Assembly (NCBI GenBank): GCA_905331475.1
Contig: CAJNYU010000039.1
Coordinates: forward strand, 90,042 to 154,041
Length of the DNA stretch: 64,000 nucleotides
Direction: 5' to 3'
DNA from: Rotaria socialis
Taxonomy: Eukaryota > Rotifera > Eurotatoria > Philodinida > Philodinidae
Below the pieces are notes generated by a model that made no database searches, was not told the DNA's origin, and saw only the letters and a program-made list of their open reading frames with translations. Below are positions 60,311 through 64,000 of the stretch, piece by piece; within the stretch, counting starts at the first letter, position 1, and the number at the start of each line of letters is the position of its first letter. The position numbers and the translations under genes are program-made.

Positions 60311-60867
60311 TAGCTAGTAAGCAAAAGAAAATTTTTTTCATTCCAACCAATTCATTTCTTCTCGATTTCTTCAACAGCAACGTAAATATAATTACTTTCA
60401 CTTCTCTTATTGCAAACAAATAAAATGAATTGTTATTTTTATGTTTTAGTTCCATTCAACAATTCAATTCCATCCAAACGAAAATATTTACAACTGTGTA
60501 TTTTTTCAAGTAGTTTTGTAACTTCCGTTCTTTTAATTTTTAAAATAAACATTATTCAAATAACTCAAATTTTTTCTTTTCATTTGAATAATACAAATTT
60601 TCATTTAAATAATACAAATTTTATTTTTTCATTTAAATAATAAATTAATTAATTTTACTACTAAAATATTTTATTTTACTAATACTTTTTTTCGTTTTAC
60701 TAATAAATTTTTTTCACTTTAAGAATGAATACTTTTGCGAAAAATAATTTTTATTTAATTCATTTCTTTTATTTGAAGCGAAAGAGTAAAAGAAGATTTC
60801 TTTTTTTTGTTCATTTATTTCAAAGTATAGAAAAGGAAACGAAAAATGAAAAAACAATTCACAAGTC
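60311..60867. other. 3' flank of the NHL gene
   Basis: AT-rich, with a short direct repeat (TTTCATTTAAATAATACAAATTT-like words) near 60580-60640. No gene. Confidence 0.45.
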
Positions 60868-61728
60868 TTATTCGATAGAAAATCGTTGAACACGATTATT
60901 ATTACTATCGGCGACATAGAGATTACCTTGTCGATTGAAAGACAAACCAACGGGATAGTTGAACTGATTTGCTCGTTTTCCTTCACCATTTCCACCCACA
61001 ATTACAGTGCCTTGTTTCGCTCCTTGAGTCCAACGCATTACACGATGATTCCCCTGGTCTGCTACATAGAGTGTACCCAACGTATCAACGAAGATTCCAT
61101 TAGGATCAGACAATTGTGTCAGAGCATTCCCTTTGCCTTGTCCTCCAGCGACCACAATACCTTCTTTCGCACCTTCCACCCATTTCATCACACGATGATT
61201 GTTCCAGTCTGATACGTACACTGAATGATCTCGATCGACAAAGAGATATGCCGGCACGTTGAGTTGACTGAGTCCATCGCCTTTGCCGTTACCACCAGCT
61301 ACGAGAGTGCCATTCTTCTCACCCAATTGATGTCGTCTTACTTCATGTTTTCCGCGGTCAGTGACGTAGAGATATCTCTGTTCATCCATTGCTAATCCCC
61401 AACAATCGATGTTGTTGATGAGTATTTCATCTTGTGTTGTACCACTACGACGAGACCATCGTACAATTCTGTCATTCCCCCAATCGCAAATAATGAGACT
61501 ATCCGTCTCGTTGTCAAGTAATACATCAGTTGGCCAATACAATTGATGTGATCCATTTCCTTGGCCTTTACCACCGATTATTCCAGCGGTCAGCAATAAC
61601 CACTGTTTGATCATCATCAACGCAGAGACCACGAGGCCAGTGGAGTTGATTTGTGGCACCACCTTCTCCATGACCTCCAGCAATAGTCATTCCGTTCTGT
61701 GTCCACGTGGCATTCGCAGGAATATTAA
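60868..61728 (-). pseudogene. NHL-repeat (beta-propeller) exon with a frame break
   Basis: The minus-strand exon starts at 61728 after a TCTTCTAG acceptor (NIPANATWTQNGMTIAGGHG). It encodes six or so NHL blades, each with a GG-GNG-x-QL-x-P-GLFVD...LYVAD-x-NHRVMRW pattern, and ends QRFSIE-stop. Near 61572-61580 the frame changes. After ADRWNNR the expected roughly 15 residues that open the next blade are missing, and the remainder reads in the next frame from GGKGQGNGSHQLYWPTD. This is a small deletion that is not a multiple of three. NHL proteins of this kind are usually extracellular propellers in bdelloids. With the break the protein would end after the first blade, unless the deletion is a sequencing error. 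Confidence 0.65.
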
Positions 61729-62180
61729 CTAGAAGAGAAAACGTAAGAATAAAAGGAGATCTTTCTCTTTCTCGAGTATAGCTAGTATATGAAATAATTT
61801 CGAAAGTATCGAGTAAAATTCTTTGAATAGATCATTCTTTTTTTCTAGAAATTCCTCAGAATAATTTTTTTCTATACTGGAAGATTATTCTATAGAATGA
61901 ATATAGCATATATTGTTCTCTCTAATGCTCTTTTTTTGCGATTAAATCATAGTATCTTGTTATGTTTAAAATGAGATTTTTTCCATCAAAATAGTTCTAT
62001 AGACGTTTATCTTTTGCTTTGTATTTTTGAGATGTTATATACATGCGAGTCTATATTTTCTACGAACAGACAAACATTCAATAATTATATAACGATTTAT
62101 TTCTTATATGAGCTTATTATACGCGTTGTATTATTTTCCTATGATCAAAATATATTTTTGCTAGAATCTTTTTTGTTCAC
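61729..62180 (-). other. Intron upstream of the NHL exon
   Basis: Begins (minus strand) after the GTAAGA donor near 62188 and ends at the acceptor at 61729. It contains a CT-rich tract. Its 3' part and the first bases of the exon are duplicated at 63549-63700. Confidence 0.5.
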
Positions 62181-62720
62181 TTAAATAGAGCATTTCTTAC
62201 TTCTAGAATATGTTTGTGTGCCAAGAAGTAAGTCCCTCGTAAAGGACGAGATTAGATAGGGATTATATGAACCACTGAACGTCCACTCATAAGTCATAGA
62301 AATAATGGACATCCTTGTATATGACGACACATAATCACCCACTGAACAATGCGTAATCGTTCCCTGTATCATTTTCTCCCTATATATCTTTTTGTCTCTA
62401 TGTATCTTCTCTCTCTCTAGTAGATAAACTCGCGTTATATGTGAAATAGACAGCAGTATAAGAGCGACAGTGTTGGATAGTATTAGAGCAGTAGAAAGGC
62501 CGTTGAGTCGAGTTCACTTCTAAACAAGTCAAATTCCAAGAAGAAAGTTGTGCTTTGTAATACGTACGATTGTATTCGGTTGTATTGAAAGACAAAACAC
62601 AGAACTCATTTTGGACAAGAATAAACTCATCGTGTGGAATTGTTGTTAATATTATACACACAGTGGCTAAAATATATAGCTGATACTGATCTACACTTTG
62701 CTGTCCATCATCCTATCAGG
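62181..62720 (-). CDS. Probable upstream exons of the NHL gene (extracellular domain)
   Basis: Two minus-strand blocks. The first (about 62700-62398) opens with a hydrophobic segment (YQLYILATVCIILTTI), probably a signal or anchor. It then encodes a Cys-containing stretch with five N-glycosylation sequons (FNTTEY, YNRTY, WNLT, VNST, YNAS). The second (62372-62181) carries a Cys/Ser/Tyr-rich stretch and ends in a GTAAGA donor about 460 bp before the NHL exon. The join between the two blocks lies in a GAGA/CATAGAGA-rich low-complexity region and was not resolved. Assignment to the NHL gene is by position, orientation and extracellular character. Confidence 0.45.
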
Positions 62721-63548
62721 ATATATACGCAATTCTATATATCTCGATAGTTATTTGAAGAATATTTACGCGACCTAAATATTTTTTCGTTACAGTTTGA
62801 CCTATAATTAATAGAGCAATAGAAATATATTGGAATGAGGAATAATTCTTATTTAAATAAAGTATAAAATAACTTCATGAAATATTATATGTAATTTATA
62901 CAAATGATTCAATCGCAAACACGTAGCACAGTATAATTCTGATTCTGAAAATGGTATATGTATAAACTCAACCTTCTAGCAACGCATTGAAGCAGTTAAA
63001 AGAATTTAAAGTTGTCTTATTTTTCTATAGTCAATAAATGGTCCAAAGAACGAAAAATCCTATATCTCTTATCAATAACATTATCATATTGAACTGCTGC
63101 ATACGATTGGGTTAAGCTGAACAAAGGCGTTATATCTATATTATGAATGGTGATACAACGATATGTATTATTTGTCTGCTCTAACAATGCTGAAGTCCAT
63201 CATTCATGAAAAATTATATATGCAAGCACATTATTGGTATATGTTCATTAGATTAAAATATTGGAAACCTTCACCTATCATTGAAAGAAAAAAAGAGCTT
63301 CATTGGTAAAATAATCAATTATATATGTTTCTTTTCTTCTTGTCAATTGTAAATAAAAATAAAAGTAATGCAGTTTTTCTCTTTTTAGTTACTCATTTAA
63401 TATTATAAAATTGTTTAAATTAAGTTTTCTTTGCTCGATCGTTATACTGCTAAATCATATTTATCTTATTGTTCATTCCAAAAATTTTATCGCTGACATA
63501 AATACAAGCTAATATCTTTTATTAAATTCTATATAAATTATTCTGTGG
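62721..63548. other. Intergenic, nothing recognised
   Basis: AT-rich, with chance frames only. Confidence 0.45.
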
Positions 63549-63700
63549 CATTGGCAGGAAGATTTGCTAGAAGAGAAAACGTAAGAATAGAATGAGATCT
63601 CTCTCTTTCTCTCTCTTTCTCTCTCTCTCTCTCTCAAATATAGCTAGTATATGCAATAATTTCGAAAGTTTCGAGCAAAATTCTTTGAATAGATCATTCT
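63549..63700 (-). repeat. Duplicate of the NHL exon-intron junction
   Basis: GTGGCATT, GCAGGAA, TAGAAGAGAAAACGTAAGAAT and the following TAGCTAGTATATG, AATAATTTCGAAAGT and TTCTTTGAATAGATCATTC match 61706-61850 in the same order and orientation. It carries an expanded CTCTCTCTTT microsatellite in place of the shorter CT tract. Probably the start of a second, tandem NHL copy or its scar. Confidence 0.75.
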
Positions 63701-64000
63701 CTCTCTCAAGAGTATTTAAATTCTATATTTTTCTAGAAAATCAAACTTAAAATAATTACATATCTAGTTAACCCAAGCAGACATTAAAAAGTCATTCAAT
63801 CGGAGTTTCAAGTGATGAATTCTATCTATTTCTTTTGTGTGGGTGTATCGCGAGATAATTAATCAAAACTCTTGTAAGTAGTACACAACCAAGAATACTA
63901 ATGAAAGAATGTTTTGGACAATACCAACTTGTAATAATTTATTCAACAATAAGTTTATAGCGAAACAAGATAGCAATATTGCACTGCTAATAATATATGC
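63701..64000. other. Window end, nothing recognised
   Basis: AT-rich DNA up to the window edge. Confidence 0.4.

Noticed and set aside
63595-63640. CT-rich tract as a possible promoter element
   Set aside because: A simple microsatellite within a duplicated intron; no independent evidence of promoter function.

Overview
The window looks like nuclear DNA of a bdelloid rotifer (Adineta/Rotaria-like). It is AT-rich. Its genes are split by short GT-AG introns. It carries gene families that are expanded in bdelloids: arginine ADP-ribosyltransferase-TPR proteins, NHL-repeat membrane proteins, divergent rhodopsin-type receptors, RING-LRR proteins, PPR exons and TIR proteins. It also has two small hairpins built from the bdelloid telomere word TGTGGG. 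No rRNA, tRNA or CRISPR was seen. The species call is inference from family recognition.

Layout. 1-5.1 kb: a gene tail cut by the window edge, then a hAT-like fold-back element with an 8-bp target duplication. 5.7-12 kb: two tandem receptor paralogues on the minus strand, with a telomere-word hairpin between them. 14.6-16.3 kb: small repeats, plus an inverted repeat ending at an ambiguous base. 16.7-22.2 kb: a large plus-strand gene for a helical-repeat / coiled-coil / Death / TIR-TIR protein ending in a CaaX box. 23.3-29.4 kb: a broken ADP-ribosyltransferase-TPR gene, a hAT-like element, a terminal-inverted-repeat element with a second hAT-like element nested in it, and a broken RING-LRR gene. 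31.5-33 kb: an astacin metalloprotease. 33.4-37.7 kb: repeats, an integrase relic and a receptor pseudogene. 38.5-44.9 kb: an intact ADP-ribosyltransferase-TPR gene and an intact 13-exon ERICH3 (DUF4590) gene, both on the minus strand.

46-50.6 kb: a decayed paralogue of the TIR gene. It lacks the Death domain and first TIR and has a clean transposon insertion. 51-52.9 kb: a membrane-protein gene with one in-frame TGA. 54.3-56.7 kb: a satellite-like array, a 306-bp-arm inverted repeat and an orphan PPR exon. 58.6-60.3 kb: two small CCCAGG-ended elements and a GC-rich structured island. 60.9-62.7 kb: an NHL-repeat gene, probably broken, with a duplicate of its 5' intron at 63.55 kb.

There is no operon logic. 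The shared themes are NAD+-handling enzymes (TIR domains and two ADP-ribosyltransferase loci), tandem duplication with one copy decaying, and dense non-autonomous elements. The most interesting candidate is the Death/TIR-TIR protein with a predicted prenyl anchor. Next are two families of short repeats: TGTGGG hairpins, and CCCAGG-ended elements filled with TACGG or GGATTC words.
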